A stretch of 55,143 nt of DNA. It comes from Gammaproteobacteria bacterium (GTDB lineage: Bacteria > Pseudomonadota > Gammaproteobacteria > Chromatiales > Chromatiaceae). The notes under the pieces are model-generated. The model ran no database searches, was not told the origin of the DNA, and saw nothing but the letters and a program-made list of their open reading frames with translations. The DNA is taken from positions 1 to 55,143 of the forward strand of contig JAGRGU010000023.1 in assembly GCA_020445335.1 (NCBI GenBank). Reading direction: 5' to 3'. This document shows, in pieces, positions 1 to 8,435 of the stretch (within the stretch, counting starts at the first letter, position 1; each line of letters begins with the position of its first letter). Position numbers and translations under genes: made by a program.

Positions 1-831
1 CAGGAGAAGCTGCAGATCGCACGCCGCTACCTGCTGCCGCGGCAGCTCAAGCGTGCCGGGCTGAAGCGGGACCAGGTCAAGATCGACAGCAAAACCCTGC
101 GTGCCATCGTCGAGGGCTACGCCCGCGACGCCGGCGTGCGGCGTCTGGAGAAGCAGATCGGCAAGATCATCCGCAAGGCAGTGGTGCGGATACTCGACGG
201 CGAGGAGACGCCTATCACCGTCAACCGGGAGGATCTCAACGACTATCTCGGCGGACCGGTGTTCCGCGACGAGCGCAATCTCGGCGGTCCCGGCGTCGTC
301 ACCGGCCTGGCCTGGACCTCGATGGGCGGCGCAACGCTCAGCATCGAAGCGGTCAGGACGCACGGTTTCAACCGCGGCTTCAAGCTGACCGGCCAGCTCG
401 GTGACGTCATGCGTGAATCCGCCGAGATCGCCTACGGCTACATCCTCAGTCATGCCGAAAAGTTCGGCGCCGATCCGCAGTTCTTCGAGAACAGCTTCAT
501 TCATCTGCACGTACCCGCCGGGGCGACCCCCAAGGATGGTCCCAGCGCCGGCATCACCATAGCCTCCGCGCTGTTGTCGCTGGCGCGCAACAAGCCGGTG
601 CGACGGATCGCGATGACCGGTGAACTGACGCTGACCGGCCACGTCTTCCCGATCGGCGGTGTGCGTGAGAAGATGATCGCCGCACGGCGGGCGGGAATTA
701 AAGAATTGATACTTCCTGCCGATAACCGGGGCGAGTATGATGAGGTCCCCGAGCATGTGCGCAAGGGCATCAAAGTTCATTTTGCTCATACGTTCGACGA
801 CGTTGCCCCGTTGCTTTTTTCACGCCGTTGA
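1..831 (+). CDS. lon: Lon protease, C-terminal part (5' end outside window)
   Basis: ATP-dependent serine protease of the cytoplasm that degrades misfolded and regulatory proteins. The frame is open from base 1, so the gene begins outside the window; 276 residues are visible. They cover the end of the AAA+ small domain and the whole proteolytic domain. The catalytic dyad is present: Ser in PKDGPSAG (codon 544-546) and Lys in GGVREK (codon 670-672), spaced 42 residues apart. The frame ends in TGA at 829-831. No frameshift is visible. The next gene on this strand has its own promoter, so lon is probably the last gene of its transcript. Confidence 0.97.
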   Translation, partial: QEKLQIARRYLLPRQLKRAGLKRDQVKIDSKTLRAIVEGYARDAGVRRLEKQIGKIIRKAVVRILDGEETPITVNREDLNDYLGGPVFRDERNLGGPGVVTGLAWTSMGGATLSIEAVRTHGFNRGFKLTGQLGDVMRESAEIAYGYILSHAEKFGADPQFFENSFIHLHVPAGATPKDGPSAGITIASALLSLARNKPVRRIAMTGELTLTGHVFPIGGVREKMIAARRAGIKELILPADNRGEYDEVPEHVRKGIKVHFAHTFDDVAPLLFSRR

Positions 832-860
832 ACATTTTTTTGCGGTAAGCAAAATAAAGG

Positions 861-889
861 TTGCGTTATTTAGTAATTACTAATATACT
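861..889 (+). promoter_or_regulatory. Promoter with a palindrome in the spacer, upstream of the sulfur globule gene
   Basis: A -35-like TTGCGT (861-866) and a -10-like TATACT (884-889) are separated by 17 bp. The spacer carries a perfect 14-bp palindrome TTAGTAATTACTAA (870-883), placed where a bound protein would block or remodel RNA polymerase. The start codon follows about 90 nt downstream, so the leader is long. The promoter reading is sequence-based; the operator role is inferred, and no regulator is known from the window. Confidence 0.5.
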
Positions 890-978
890 TTTTCGCCATC
901 GGGAAACACGCATTGGATTGTACTTGTTGTTTTCGGATACCAACGAAAAAGCAAACCTGTTCAATTGGAGAACACTTA

Positions 979-1341
979 ATGAAAACCATCGTTAAAGCAA
1001 TTTCCGTCGCTGCGCTGATCGGCGTTTCCGCTTCCGCCTCTGCCTGGTGGGGCGGTCCCTGGGGCAACAACGGCTCTGGTTGGGGTGACGGCTGGGGCGA
1101 CGGCTTCGGTGACATGTTCGGCGATTTCAACATGAACTTCAGCGGCCGCGGCAATGGCTACGGTCGCGGTAACGGCTACGGCTACGGCCGCGGTTACGGC
1201 TACGGCTACCCCTACTACGGCGGTTATGGTCCCTACGGCTATGGCGCGCCTTACGGCTACGGCGCTCCTTACGCACCTTACGGTTACGGCGCCCCGGTCG
1301 CTCCGGTTGCTCCTGCCGCTCCGGCTGCTCCGGCCAAGTAA
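979..1341 (+). CDS. Sulfur globule protein (Gly/Tyr-rich, secreted)
   Basis: Structural protein of the envelope around stored sulfur globules. The ATG at 979 follows GGAG at 967-970. The 120-residue product has a Sec signal peptide (about residues 1-22, ending SASASA) and a mature part that starts WWGGPWG. An Asp/Trp/Gly section ([12 protein letters not shown]) follows, then a long Gly-Tyr repeat region and a Pro/Ala tail. This resembles the Sgp proteins of purple sulfur bacteria and their relatives in secretion signal, Gly/Tyr content and size. Gly/Tyr-rich exported proteins are low in complexity, so similarity alone can mislead, but the WWGGPWG start and the [11 protein letters not shown] segment fit. 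The gene appears monocistronic, with its own promoter and terminator. Confidence 0.75.
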   Translation: MKTIVKAISVAALIGVSASASAWWGGPWGNNGSGWGDGWGDGFGDMFGDFNMNFSGRGNGYGRGNGYGYGRGYGYGYPYYGGYGPYGYGAPYGYGAPYAPYGYGAPVAPVAPAAPAAPAK

Positions 1342-1363
1342 GACACACCGTCTTATGCAGTGC

Positions 1364-1416
1364 AGAGACGCTGCGGCGTCTCGAAAAAATGCCGGCTTCG
1401 GCCCGCATTTTTTTTG
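1364..1416 (+). terminator. Terminator after the sulfur globule gene
   Basis: Two hairpins lie just after the stop codon. A small GAGACGC/GCGTCTC stem is followed by a stem with AAAAAATGC on the left and GCATTTTTT on the right (about 1384-1415), ending in a run of eight T. This has the form of an intrinsic terminator. Confidence 0.75.
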
Positions 1417-1494
1417 CCCGGGAATAACCGCCAGGTTGGATTTACCATCCTATGCAAAGTCCGCGAACTGGGTATCGCATTTTGCGGCGCCCTG

Positions 1495-1510
1495 TTTGAC
1501 GGTTGTCAAA
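1495..1510. promoter_or_regulatory. FNR/FixK/NnrR-type box upstream of nnrS
   Basis: The sequence TTTGACGGTTGTCAAA is a perfect dyad (TTTGAC, 4-bp spacer, GTCAAA). It matches the TTGAY-N4-RTCAA pattern bound by CRP/FNR-family regulators such as FNR, FixK, Dnr and NnrR. It is centred about 78 bp before the nnrS ATG, which leaves room for a class II promoter with a start near 1544. nnrS homologues are known targets of NO-responsive regulators of this family, so the site fits its gene. Confidence 0.6.
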
Positions 1511-1580
1511 GCCAGTCCGTGGACATAGGGTTAGTTTTCCCTCCTCCCTCACTTCGTTTTGCCACAGATACTGAGAGCCG

Positions 1581-2783
1581 ATGCTAAAAATCCATTCGGA
1601 ACCGGACAAGAAAAGCCCTCTGAGCAGCGACGGCCCAGCCGTTTTCGCGCTCGGATTCCGCCCTCTCTTCAGCGCCGCGGGCATCTCGGCGGTGGTGCTG
1701 ATGCTGGCCTGGATTCCCATCTGGATGGGCGTTTTCACGCTGCCCGGCTACTACGGCCCCGTTATCTGGCACAGCCACGAGATGCTGTTCGGCTATGCCG
1801 CCGCCATCATTGCCGGCTTCCTGCTCACCGCGGTGCGCAACTGGACCGGCGTCAATACCCCCCACGGCGGGCCGCTCGCACTGTTGACCGCGCTCTGGCT
1901 GGCCGGGCGCCTGGCACCGCTCAGCGCGAACTGGCTGCCCGACTGGCTCGTTGCGATGGCCGACCTCGCCTTTCTTCCGACGGTGGCGCTGGCGATCCAA
2001 CCCGCACTCTGGCAGGGCGAGCAGAAGATCAATCGCATCTTCGTACCGATCCTGCTGACAATGGCGTTGGCCAACCTGCTGGTCCACCTGCAAGCGCTGG
2101 GTTACACCGCCACGGCAATGCTCGGCATTGACACGATGCTCTACCTGGTCGCTTTTCTGGTCTCGCTACTCGCCGGCCGGGTAATGCCTTTCTTCACCCA
2201 GGCGATGGTACCGGGTTATCAAGCGACCCGCCGTAGCTGGCTGGAGCAGGCGACGCTCGGCGGCTTCGCGCTGCTGCTGCTGTTGCATCTGCTATCGGCA
2301 CCGGGCGCGCTGTTAGCGGTTGCCGCGCTGCTGCTGGCGGTGACACAGGCGTTGCGGGTCGCCGGCTGGCACCATCCCAACGTCTGGCGAATACCGATTC
2401 TCTGGGTGCTCTACAGCGGCATGTTCTGGATGGTCGCCGGCTTTACGCTGCTGGCGCTGGCATCGCTCGGCCTCGTTGCTGCAAATCTGGCCAAACACGC
2501 CATCGCCGTAGGTGCCGTCGGGGTGCTGACACTGGGAATGATGGCGCGGGTTTCGCTCGGTCACACAGGCCGCCCGATCGAACCGAAACGGAGCATCGAG
2601 GCGGCTTTCCTGCTGCTCAACCTGGCCGCATTCGCACGCGTCTTCGGCCCGCTGCTGCCGGTCGGCAGCTACACCTTCTGGGTCCATCTCTCCGGCGGCA
2701 TCTGGATACTTTGCTTTGTACTTTTTTGCCTGGTCTATCTTCCGATATTGGGTCGCACCCGAGTAGACGGGCGCCCAGGCTGA
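1581..2783 (+). CDS. nnrS: NnrS family membrane protein
   Basis: Integral membrane haem-copper protein linked to nitric oxide and nitrosative stress response. The 400-residue product has about twelve predicted membrane segments. It carries the family signature near the N-terminus: GFRPLF, then WHSHEMLFGYAAAIIAGFL and TAVRNWTG. The ATG at 1581 follows GAGAG. Length matches the family. The gene stands alone between the sulfur globule gene and the CHAD gene, with an FNR/FixK-type box in its upstream region, which supports control by oxygen or NO. The biochemical activity of NnrS is not settled; the family call itself is firm. Confidence 0.93.
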   Translation: MLKIHSEPDKKSPLSSDGPAVFALGFRPLFSAAGISAVVLMLAWIPIWMGVFTLPGYYGPVIWHSHEMLFGYAAAIIAGFLLTAVRNWTGVNTPHGGPLALLTALWLAGRLAPLSANWLPDWLVAMADLAFLPTVALAIQPALWQGEQKINRIFVPILLTMALANLLVHLQALGYTATAMLGIDTMLYLVAFLVSLLAGRVMPFFTQAMVPGYQATRRSWLEQATLGGFALLLLLHLLSAPGALLAVAALLLAVTQALRVAGWHHPNVWRIPILWVLYSGMFWMVAGFTLLALASLGLVAANLAKHAIAVGAVGVLTLGMMARVSLGHTGRPIEPKRSIEAAFLLLNLAAFARVFGPLLPVGSYTFWVHLSGGIWILCFVLFCLVYLPILGRTRVDGRPG

Positions 2784-2954
2784 GCCAGCCGAGACCTGCC
2801 CCTCCTACAGCACCCACGCTGGCGCAAAGTCACTCCCAGGTGGGTGGAGCGTGCATGGATTTTTCCATCGAAACCAAGCAGAATCCCCAGTCAAGAAGCA
2901 TAAAAAGTGCTAACCACACCCCACCCTGCCCCCGCACCCAGGAGACCCGCAACC

Positions 2955-3890
2955 ATGTCGAAGAAGATCAAGTCTCCCGTCCCGCTGACGCCGGCGATGA
3001 GCGCGAGCGAAGCGGCGGCGGCTATTTTCAAACATCATTTCAAGTACATGGAGCGCTGGGAGAAGACCGCGCGGGGCTTTGACGACATCGAAGGCGTGCA
3101 CCAGTTGCGGGTTTCATTCCGCAAGATCCGCTCGGCGTTTTCGCTGTTCAGGGATGCCATACCCAAAGCAGTCAGCCAGCCGTGGAATCAGGAGATCCGT
3201 TGGATCGCCAGCCAGTTGGGCCTGGCGCGCGACCTCGATGTCTTCATCGCCGAAGGCATGGGTGCGATCGAGGGTAAACTGCCCTTCAACGGCGAGAAGA
3301 AACTGCTGGAACTGGCCAGGGCTGCACGCGCTGAGGCCTACGCCAGCGAAGTTCGTCCGATGCTGGACAGCGATCGTTTCGCCAACCTTAAAAAGGGTTT
3401 CGAGGAGTGGTACGAACAGCGGTCGTGGGAGCAGGAGAGCGACGACAACAAAGCGTTGAAGCGGCAGCAGATGCGGATCATCCAGTACTCGCGCAAGTTG
3501 CTCGACAAGCAGGAGCGCAGGGTGCTGACATTGGGCAGCCATATCGACCGGCGCGACGCACAGCAGATGCATCGACTACGCATCGAGTGCAAAAAGTTGC
3601 GTTATGCCGCCGACTTCTTCCGCCCGCTCTATAGCGGATTCGGCGGCTTTATGGAGCACATGGCGGGACTGCAGGACATACTCGGCGTGATGAATGATAT
3701 CGCCGTCACGCATCATCTGCTGGAACTGTTGCTGGCCAACAACAGCGATCACGAGACGCTGGAGTACGCCGGCGCCATCGTCGGTTGGCGCACCTGCGAC
3801 TACTACCACCAACTGCAAAACTTCGACCGCTACTGGGACGAATTCACCGAAGCCACCCACCCCTGGTGGAAGAAGGGCGCCCACGACTGA
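2955..3890 (+). CDS. CHAD domain protein
   Basis: The 311-residue protein is a single CHAD domain, an alpha-helical fold rich in conserved histidines and basic residues that binds polyphosphate. Typical motifs are present: IEGVHQLRVSFRKIRSAF near residue 50, LGLARDLDVF, and MHRLRIECKKLRYAADFFRP in the second half. The ATG at 2955 is preferred over a start 16 codons upstream because AGGAG lies about 9 nt before it and the extra residues are proline-rich filler. No CYTH (triphosphate tunnel) domain is fused, unlike many relatives. The protein may associate with polyphosphate granules; that is inferred from the family. Confidence 0.88.
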   Translation: MSKKIKSPVPLTPAMSASEAAAAIFKHHFKYMERWEKTARGFDDIEGVHQLRVSFRKIRSAFSLFRDAIPKAVSQPWNQEIRWIASQLGLARDLDVFIAEGMGAIEGKLPFNGEKKLLELARAARAEAYASEVRPMLDSDRFANLKKGFEEWYEQRSWEQESDDNKALKRQQMRIIQYSRKLLDKQERRVLTLGSHIDRRDAQQMHRLRIECKKLRYAADFFRPLYSGFGGFMEHMAGLQDILGVMNDIAVTHHLLELLLANNSDHETLEYAGAIVGWRTCDYYHQLQNFDRYWDEFTEATHPWWKKGAHD

Positions 3891-3921
3891 GGTCCAGGGC
3901 AGTTGCGACTCCAGGGAAACA

Positions 3922-3942
3922 CCGGCACTTTGGCAGTGCCGG
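3922..3942. terminator. Hairpin between CHAD gene and greB
   Basis: CCGGCACT and AGTGCCGG flank a 5-nt loop (TTGGC). It sits between convergent genes, downstream of both stop codons. There is no T-run on the plus strand, so termination is plausible but weakly supported. Confidence 0.45.
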
Positions 3943-4071
3943 CACTGCGTAACGTCAGCACGCTTCGATCACCCACCTCTCGTCCCGATTGAACGGCAGG
4001 GTGGAGAGTTTTTGACTTCAGCGGCAAGTTCAAAAGCGAGAAAGGGGCACCCTGAATCGGCCGCCAAACCG

Positions 4072-4566
4072 TCAGCGGTACCTTATATCCACCACCAGAA
4101 AACTCTCATCTCCTTTTGGCGTCGCCACGCTCACCTCGTCGTCCAGCATGCGTCCCAGCAGCGCCCTGGCCACCGGCGAATCGACGCTGATCCATCCCCG
4201 TTTGGGGTCGAACTCGTCGGCGCCCACGATGCGGTAGCTGCTCGACTCGCCGCGCGCACTCTCGAGCTCGACCCAGGCACCGAAGAAAACCCGGTCCGCC
4301 TGCGCCGGCGGATCGCGCACCACCTTGAGGTCGGGCAGCCGCTTCTGCAGATAGCGGATCCGGCGATCCATCTCACGCAACTGCTTCTTGCGGTAAATGT
4401 ACTCCGCGTTTTCAGAGCGGTCGCCCTCGGCCGCCGCGGCAGACAGCGCCGCGACCACCTCACGCCGCGACAGCCACAACTGTCGTGACTCAAGCTCCAG
4501 CGCAGCATACCCCTCGGCGGTAATGTAAGGTGATTTCGGAGGCTGTGGCGCGCGATAGCGACCCAT
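4072..4566 (-). CDS. greB: Transcription elongation factor GreB
   Basis: Cytoplasmic factor that stimulates RNA cleavage by backtracked RNA polymerase. The 164-residue product (usual GreB about 158) has the N-terminal coiled-coil domain (ITAEGYAALELE, GDRSENAEYIYRKKQLREMDRRIRYL) and the C-terminal FKBP-like domain (VFFGAWVELE, YRIVGADEFD, ISVDSPVARALLGR). The GDRSENAEY segment at the coiled-coil tip carries the acidic residues. The ATG at 4566 follows AGGA; a longer open frame upstream is not coding. The gene is divergent from the ABC ATPase gene. Confidence 0.95.
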   Translation of the reverse strand: MGRYRAPQPPKSPYITAEGYAALELESRQLWLSRREVVAALSAAAAEGDRSENAEYIYRKKQLREMDRRIRYLQKRLPDLKVVRDPPAQADRVFFGAWVELESARGESSSYRIVGADEFDPKRGWISVDSPVARALLGRMLDDEVSVATPKGDESFLVVDIRYR

Positions 4567-4622
4567 ATGGAGATCCTGTACGTCGATTCTGCGCCGGCCC
4601 GGCGCGTGCGCCGCGTGTCTGA

Positions 4623-4659
4623 TTGACACCCTGATAGTGTGTACTGATAATTTTATCAG
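4623..4659 (+). promoter_or_regulatory. Strong sigma-70 promoter overlapped by a palindrome
   Basis: TTGACA (4623-4628), a 17-bp spacer and GATAAT (4646-4651) form a near-consensus promoter reading towards the ABC ATPase gene. A perfect palindrome CTGATAATTTTATCAG (4644-4659) covers the -10 box. A further CTGATA copy lies 13 bp upstream (4631-4636). The TGATAAT half-sites resemble Fur-family operators. Together this suggests a strong promoter that is repressed by a metal-type regulator; the identity of that regulator is inferred only. Confidence 0.65.
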
Positions 4660-4707
4660 ACTCTTCGGCCGGCACCCCTCGCCTGGCCATTCACCGACGC
4701 CGCCATC

Positions 4708-5358
4708 TTGAGCACGCTTATCCGTACCGAGAAACTCTGCTACGACCTGCCGGACCGACGCCTGCTGGACGGTATCGACCTGGTACTGCGAGAGGGGGAG
4801 CGCGTTGCGCTCTGCGGCGACAACGGCAGCGGCAAGACCACGCTGCTCGAACTCCTGGTCGGCTTGCATCCGGTCTCGGCGGGGACCATCTGGGCGTTCG
4901 GCGAAACCCGGCAGAGCGAAGCCAGCTTCCACGCAGTGCGCAGAGAAGCGGGGCTGCTGTTCCAGAACGCCGACGATCAGCTCTTCTCACCGACGGTACT
5001 GGAGGATGTCGCGTTCGGACCGCTCAACCTGGGCCTCAGTCCGACGCAGGCCGATACGGTCGCGCGGGCGACACTGGCGCACCTCGGCCTTGCCGGATTC
5101 GAACAGCGCATCACCCACCATCTGTCTGGCGGCGAGAAGCGGATGGTGGCATTGGCGACGGTACTGGCGATGGAACCGCGGGTGCTGCTGCTGGACGAGC
5201 CATCCAACGCACTAGACCGCAGAACCCATCAGCTGATGATCGAAACACTCACCTCACTGCCGCAAGCGATGTTGATCGTCTCCCACGACGACATCCTGCT
5301 GCAGGCGCTGGCGAGCAGACGCTGCCGTATCGAGGCGTGCAGGCTGGTCGCCGACTGA
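4708..5358 (+). CDS. ABC transporter ATP-binding protein, CbiO/EcfA type
   Basis: ATPase subunit of an energy-coupling-factor type importer, of the kind that takes up cobalt, nickel or vitamins. The 216-residue product has Walker A GDNGSGKTT, a Q-loop (LLFQNADDQLFSPTVLEDVAFGP, the CbiO-typical QNADDQLF), signature LSGGEKR, Walker B VLLLDEPSNALD and the switch His (VSHDD). The best start is TTG at 4708; no ATG suits and no strong ribosome site is visible, so the transcript leader may be short. No membrane (EcfT) or substrate-binding (S) gene is adjacent, so it is an orphan here. The promoter upstream suggests metal-dependent control. Confidence 0.85.
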   Translation: MSTLIRTEKLCYDLPDRRLLDGIDLVLREGERVALCGDNGSGKTTLLELLVGLHPVSAGTIWAFGETRQSEASFHAVRREAGLLFQNADDQLFSPTVLEDVAFGPLNLGLSPTQADTVARATLAHLGLAGFEQRITHHLSGGEKRMVALATVLAMEPRVLLLDEPSNALDRRTHQLMIETLTSLPQAMLIVSHDDILLQALASRRCRIEACRLVAD

Positions 5359-5369
5359 CTGCAGCGATT

Positions 5370-7073
5370 TCAACAGCCCGGGTAGAGGCGACGGAACCAG
5401 CTGCTGTAGAGCGTGCGCGCACGCTCCTCGCCGTGCACCAGATAGTGCAGGGTGTATTCGTTCTGCAGGTTGGCATCCAGCTGCCGCTGCCCGCGCTCGG
5501 TGCCACAGAAGAGGATCTCGTCGCCCGCCTGCAACTCGGTCTCCTCCGGTGGAAGCATGGTCTTCACCTGGCCGCGATTCAGAACCAACGCAAGTACCTG
5601 CAGCCGCTGATCACGCGCATTCGGCGCGCGCCGGATATCGCCCAGCGTGACGGGGGCGCCCTGTGCTGACAGAACCGCCAGAGCGCTGGCACGCTCATCC
5701 AGCTTCTCGGTCCAGAGGTGAATTCGTGCGTCACCCAACAACGCTTTTGTCGTATCCACCAGCCGGGGCACCAGCTCGCGTCCTTCGTCACGCAGGTAGC
5801 GACGCAGATCGAGCAGCATCGGCACCGTCAGCATCTGCAGGATCTGACGCGCGGTAACCAGACTGGGCTGCATGATCAGATTGGCATCGACACCGCTGAA
5901 GGCCAGTTCGTTCTCGTGATGATTCTGGCGCACCACCAGGAAGACTTCCGGCTTGATTTTGCGTGCCGCGAGCAGGATTCCCAGGTTGTCCTCGTCGCAA
6001 TCGGTGCCGGCGACGACCCCCACCGCCTCGTCGATTCCCGCCTGACGCAATGCCGACGCATCGGCCCGACCGACGACCACCGGCAGACCCGGGTCCGTCG
6101 CCACCCGCTCCGGGTTGACCACCGCAGTGGGAATGCCCAGTCGCCCTAACGCCTCGCACAGAGCGCGCCCCATGCGGCCGTAACCGCAGAGTATCCATTT
6201 GCCAGCCGGCAACGCGACCGAGCGCTCCGGGTTGAAATCGACAGCGCCGATCTGATGCTGCATCCAGTGGAACAGCTGCGGACTGAAGATTGCGCTGCAC
6301 AGCTGGCGCGAGAAGACGTCGTATGGATCCACCACCTCGACGCCGCCGACGCTCTCCAGGTAACCGCGATGCTCGGCGCTGGTGGCCCGGCATATGATTC
6401 TCAGACCAGGATTGAGCGCGCGCGCCATGACCGCAATCTTGAGATTGATCTCGTCGTTGCGGGTCAGCGCCACCAGCGCGCGGCAGTTATCCAGCGTGAC
6501 ACCCGCATCCTGCAGATGCTTGGGCACGCTGGCGTCGGCGCAGAGACCGAACATCTTGACCCGGTAGTCACGCAGTTTCAGCGCCTTGATGCGCTCGGTG
6601 TCGCTATCGATGATCGCCGCGGTACGGTCGTTGTCGCTCAAGCCCCGTGCCAGCAAACTGCCGGTATCGCCGAATCCGCAGATCACCACGAACGGCTCGG
6701 AGATCGAGTTCACTCGGCGGGCGAAGCCGCGCTCGGCCACCGCGGTCAGCAGCTCCGGATGCTGTACCAGGCGAATGAATGAGCCGATCGCGTAGAGCCA
6801 TGCCACCACGCCGGTGTAGATACAGATGCTGGCCCACAACCGCTGCGCTTCGCTGAACTCCCCCGGCACCTCGCCGAAGCCGGTGGTGGTCGCGGTGAAG
6901 GTGAAAAAGTAGAAGGAGTGGAACAGGTTCATGCGCGGCGCGCCATCCAGTCCCGGCATCAACGACATACCGGTGATGCCGAGCGCGTAGGTCGCTAGCA
7001 GCACCAGGAAAGGCGCCCGCATGTACTGCAGTACCACGGAGGTGACGCGATCGAGCTCCGAGGTGGCCGGCAT
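5370..7073 (-). CDS. Potassium channel-like protein with two RCK/TrkA-N domains
   Basis: The 567-residue inner membrane protein begins with two membrane helices around a pore loop (residues about 15-105). The filter sequence TTTGFGE replaces the usual TVGYG. Two cytoplasmic Rossmann RCK domains follow: VICGFGDTGSLLARG (about residue 130) and ILCGYGRMGRALCEA (about residue 295), both with intact GxGxxG nucleotide loops. A TrkA-C-like region is at the C-terminus (about 480-550). The subunit layout resembles Kch/GsuK-type channels with tandem RCK in one chain. It ends an operon with the NUDIX gene and the small membrane protein. Ion selectivity is not proven by the sequence, given the unusual filter. 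Confidence 0.85.
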   Translation of the reverse strand: MPATSELDRVTSVVLQYMRAPFLVLLATYALGITGMSLMPGLDGAPRMNLFHSFYFFTFTATTTGFGEVPGEFSEAQRLWASICIYTGVVAWLYAIGSFIRLVQHPELLTAVAERGFARRVNSISEPFVVICGFGDTGSLLARGLSDNDRTAAIIDSDTERIKALKLRDYRVKMFGLCADASVPKHLQDAGVTLDNCRALVALTRNDEINLKIAVMARALNPGLRIICRATSAEHRGYLESVGGVEVVDPYDVFSRQLCSAIFSPQLFHWMQHQIGAVDFNPERSVALPAGKWILCGYGRMGRALCEALGRLGIPTAVVNPERVATDPGLPVVVGRADASALRQAGIDEAVGVVAGTDCDEDNLGILLAARKIKPEVFLVVRQNHHENELAFSGVDANLIMQPSLVTARQILQMLTVPMLLDLRRYLRDEGRELVPRLVDTTKALLGDARIHLWTEKLDERASALAVLSAQGAPVTLGDIRRAPNARDQRLQVLALVLNRGQVKTMLPPEETELQAGDEILFCGTERGQRQLDANLQNEYTLHYLVHGEERARTLYSSWFRRLYPGC

Positions 7074-7085
7074 CGCCGATCCCCG

Positions 7086-7469
7086 CTACCGGCGCGACAT
7101 CAGGGTATCGGTCACCAGCATAAGCACGGAGACGATGTTCGCCACCAGCGCGCCGGACGCCAGCGAGATGATAGTCACCATCTGCTCCTGGCTCGGCGGC
7201 TGATCCATGCCCCCTTCGCCGACCGCCCAGACCGTGGTGGCGATGATCAACTGCAGGTTGGCGACCAGGCTGGCGGAGAGGAAAACCGCGCCGATCTGCG
7301 AGCGGTCGCCGATTTTCAGCAGTGTCGTCACCAGACTGACCAGCAGCGCCGTGAATAGCATCCAGACGCTGTGGTGTCCCGGGTTGGAGATCTCGCCGAC
7401 GACGAAGCCGACATTCAGCGTCAACGCCAGGATGATGAAGAAACCGAAGATGACCTTTTCGAGATTCAT
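7086..7469 (-). CDS. Small membrane protein next to the K+ channel gene (DUF6394-like)
   Basis: The 127-residue product has three to four hydrophobic helices (starting MNLEKVIFGFFIILAL). It ends 12 bp before the channel gene on the same strand and follows the NUDIX gene. The start at 7469 is chosen because residues of the longer frame upstream are Cys/Arg-rich and unlike a protein N-terminus; no clear ribosome site was found. It resembles, from memory, a family of small proteins that accompany TrkA-N channel genes (DUF6394), so an accessory role in the channel is likely but inferred. Confidence 0.7.
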   Translation of the reverse strand: MNLEKVIFGFFIILALTLNVGFVVGEISNPGHHSVWMLFTALLVSLVTTLLKIGDRSQIGAVFLSASLVANLQLIIATTVWAVGEGGMDQPPSQEQMVTIISLASGALVANIVSVLMLVTDTLMSRR

Positions 7470-7512
7470 GCAGCAAAGAATAGAAGAAATCCAACAACAG
7501 TTAAGGCGGCAA

Positions 7513-8136
7513 TCAACAAAGTTCGCGCAGTACCGTCTTGAATTCATTGAGCATCATTGCCGTGGCGCCCCAGACGCAGTATCCGGAGACCTCGAAATAT
7601 GGGGTTTCCATGCGCGCCCCGGAACTGAGCGTCACCTTGCCGCGCTTCACCGCGGTCTCATCCAGCAACCTCGCCAGCGACAACTCCACCACCGCCTCGA
7701 CCTCGACCGGATCCGGATCGAAACCAGGGCGCCCATCGACATGCGCGACGAATGGCTGCACCATGAAATTGCTCGGCGGAATGAACAGCGGACTGAGCCT
7801 GCCGAGCAGATTGCGCTCGGGCACCCGTGTGCCCATCTCTTCGTGGAACTCGCGAAAGGCTGCCTGCTGGTGGCTCTCGCCAGGCTCCAGGCGCCCACCG
7901 GGAATGCTGACCTGGCCGGCGTGGGTGCCGTCGTAATCGGGGCGCTTCATCAGCACCATGCGCCACTCCCCGGCATCGGCGAAGAGACAGAGCAGCACCG
8001 CGCTCTGCCGCACCTTCGAAGCCGCCGCCAACGCCTCGCGCATGCGCGGCCGCGACAACGGCGCCATTCCGAGCTGTGCCGACTCGCCGGGTAAAGGCCG
8101 CGCCAGTCTGGCTCTTAACCTCTCGACAAACTCCAT
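7513..8136 (-). CDS. NUDIX hydrolase, CoA pyrophosphatase type
   Basis: Cytoplasmic Mg-dependent pyrophosphohydrolase, probably acting on CoA or its derivatives. The 207-residue product carries the full NUDIX box G-RLEPG-E-x7-RE-F-HEEMG (around residues 105-127) preceded by VSIPGG. The longer segment ahead of the box (QSAVLLCLFADAGEWRMVLMKR) and the downstream PSNFMVQPFVA match the CoAse (NudL/YeaB) subgroup. The ATG at 8136 is preceded by AGG. It is the first gene of the minus-strand operon that ends with the K+ channel. Confidence 0.85.
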   Translation of the reverse strand: MEFVERLRARLARPLPGESAQLGMAPLSRPRMREALAAASKVRQSAVLLCLFADAGEWRMVLMKRPDYDGTHAGQVSIPGGRLEPGESHQQAAFREFHEEMGTRVPERNLLGRLSPLFIPPSNFMVQPFVAHVDGRPGFDPDPVEVEAVVELSLARLLDETAVKRGKVTLSSGARMETPYFEVSGYCVWGATAMMLNEFKTVLRELC

Positions 8137-8435
8137 ACTTCGACCTGCTAGCCCATCCGGGCGGACAAATTGCGTGAAACAGAGGCCATCGTGCCGGTAC
8201 AATCCGGGCTTCTTCCATTCCCCGGGGATAACGGGCCGCGGCGACCGGCAAGGCGATGGGGTCCATGGCTGGTCCGACGCCATGAATATATCAGGATAGC
8301 CAACGACGGGCTGCACCAGCGGCCGGCACTGCGGCAGACCAGGGCATACCGTCAGGACAGTGGTCTCCCGAAGAGAGCAACATTTGAGGCATCCCGGCCG
8401 CTTGCAACGGGGGGCCAGGTAGTAGGAGTTTAGCG

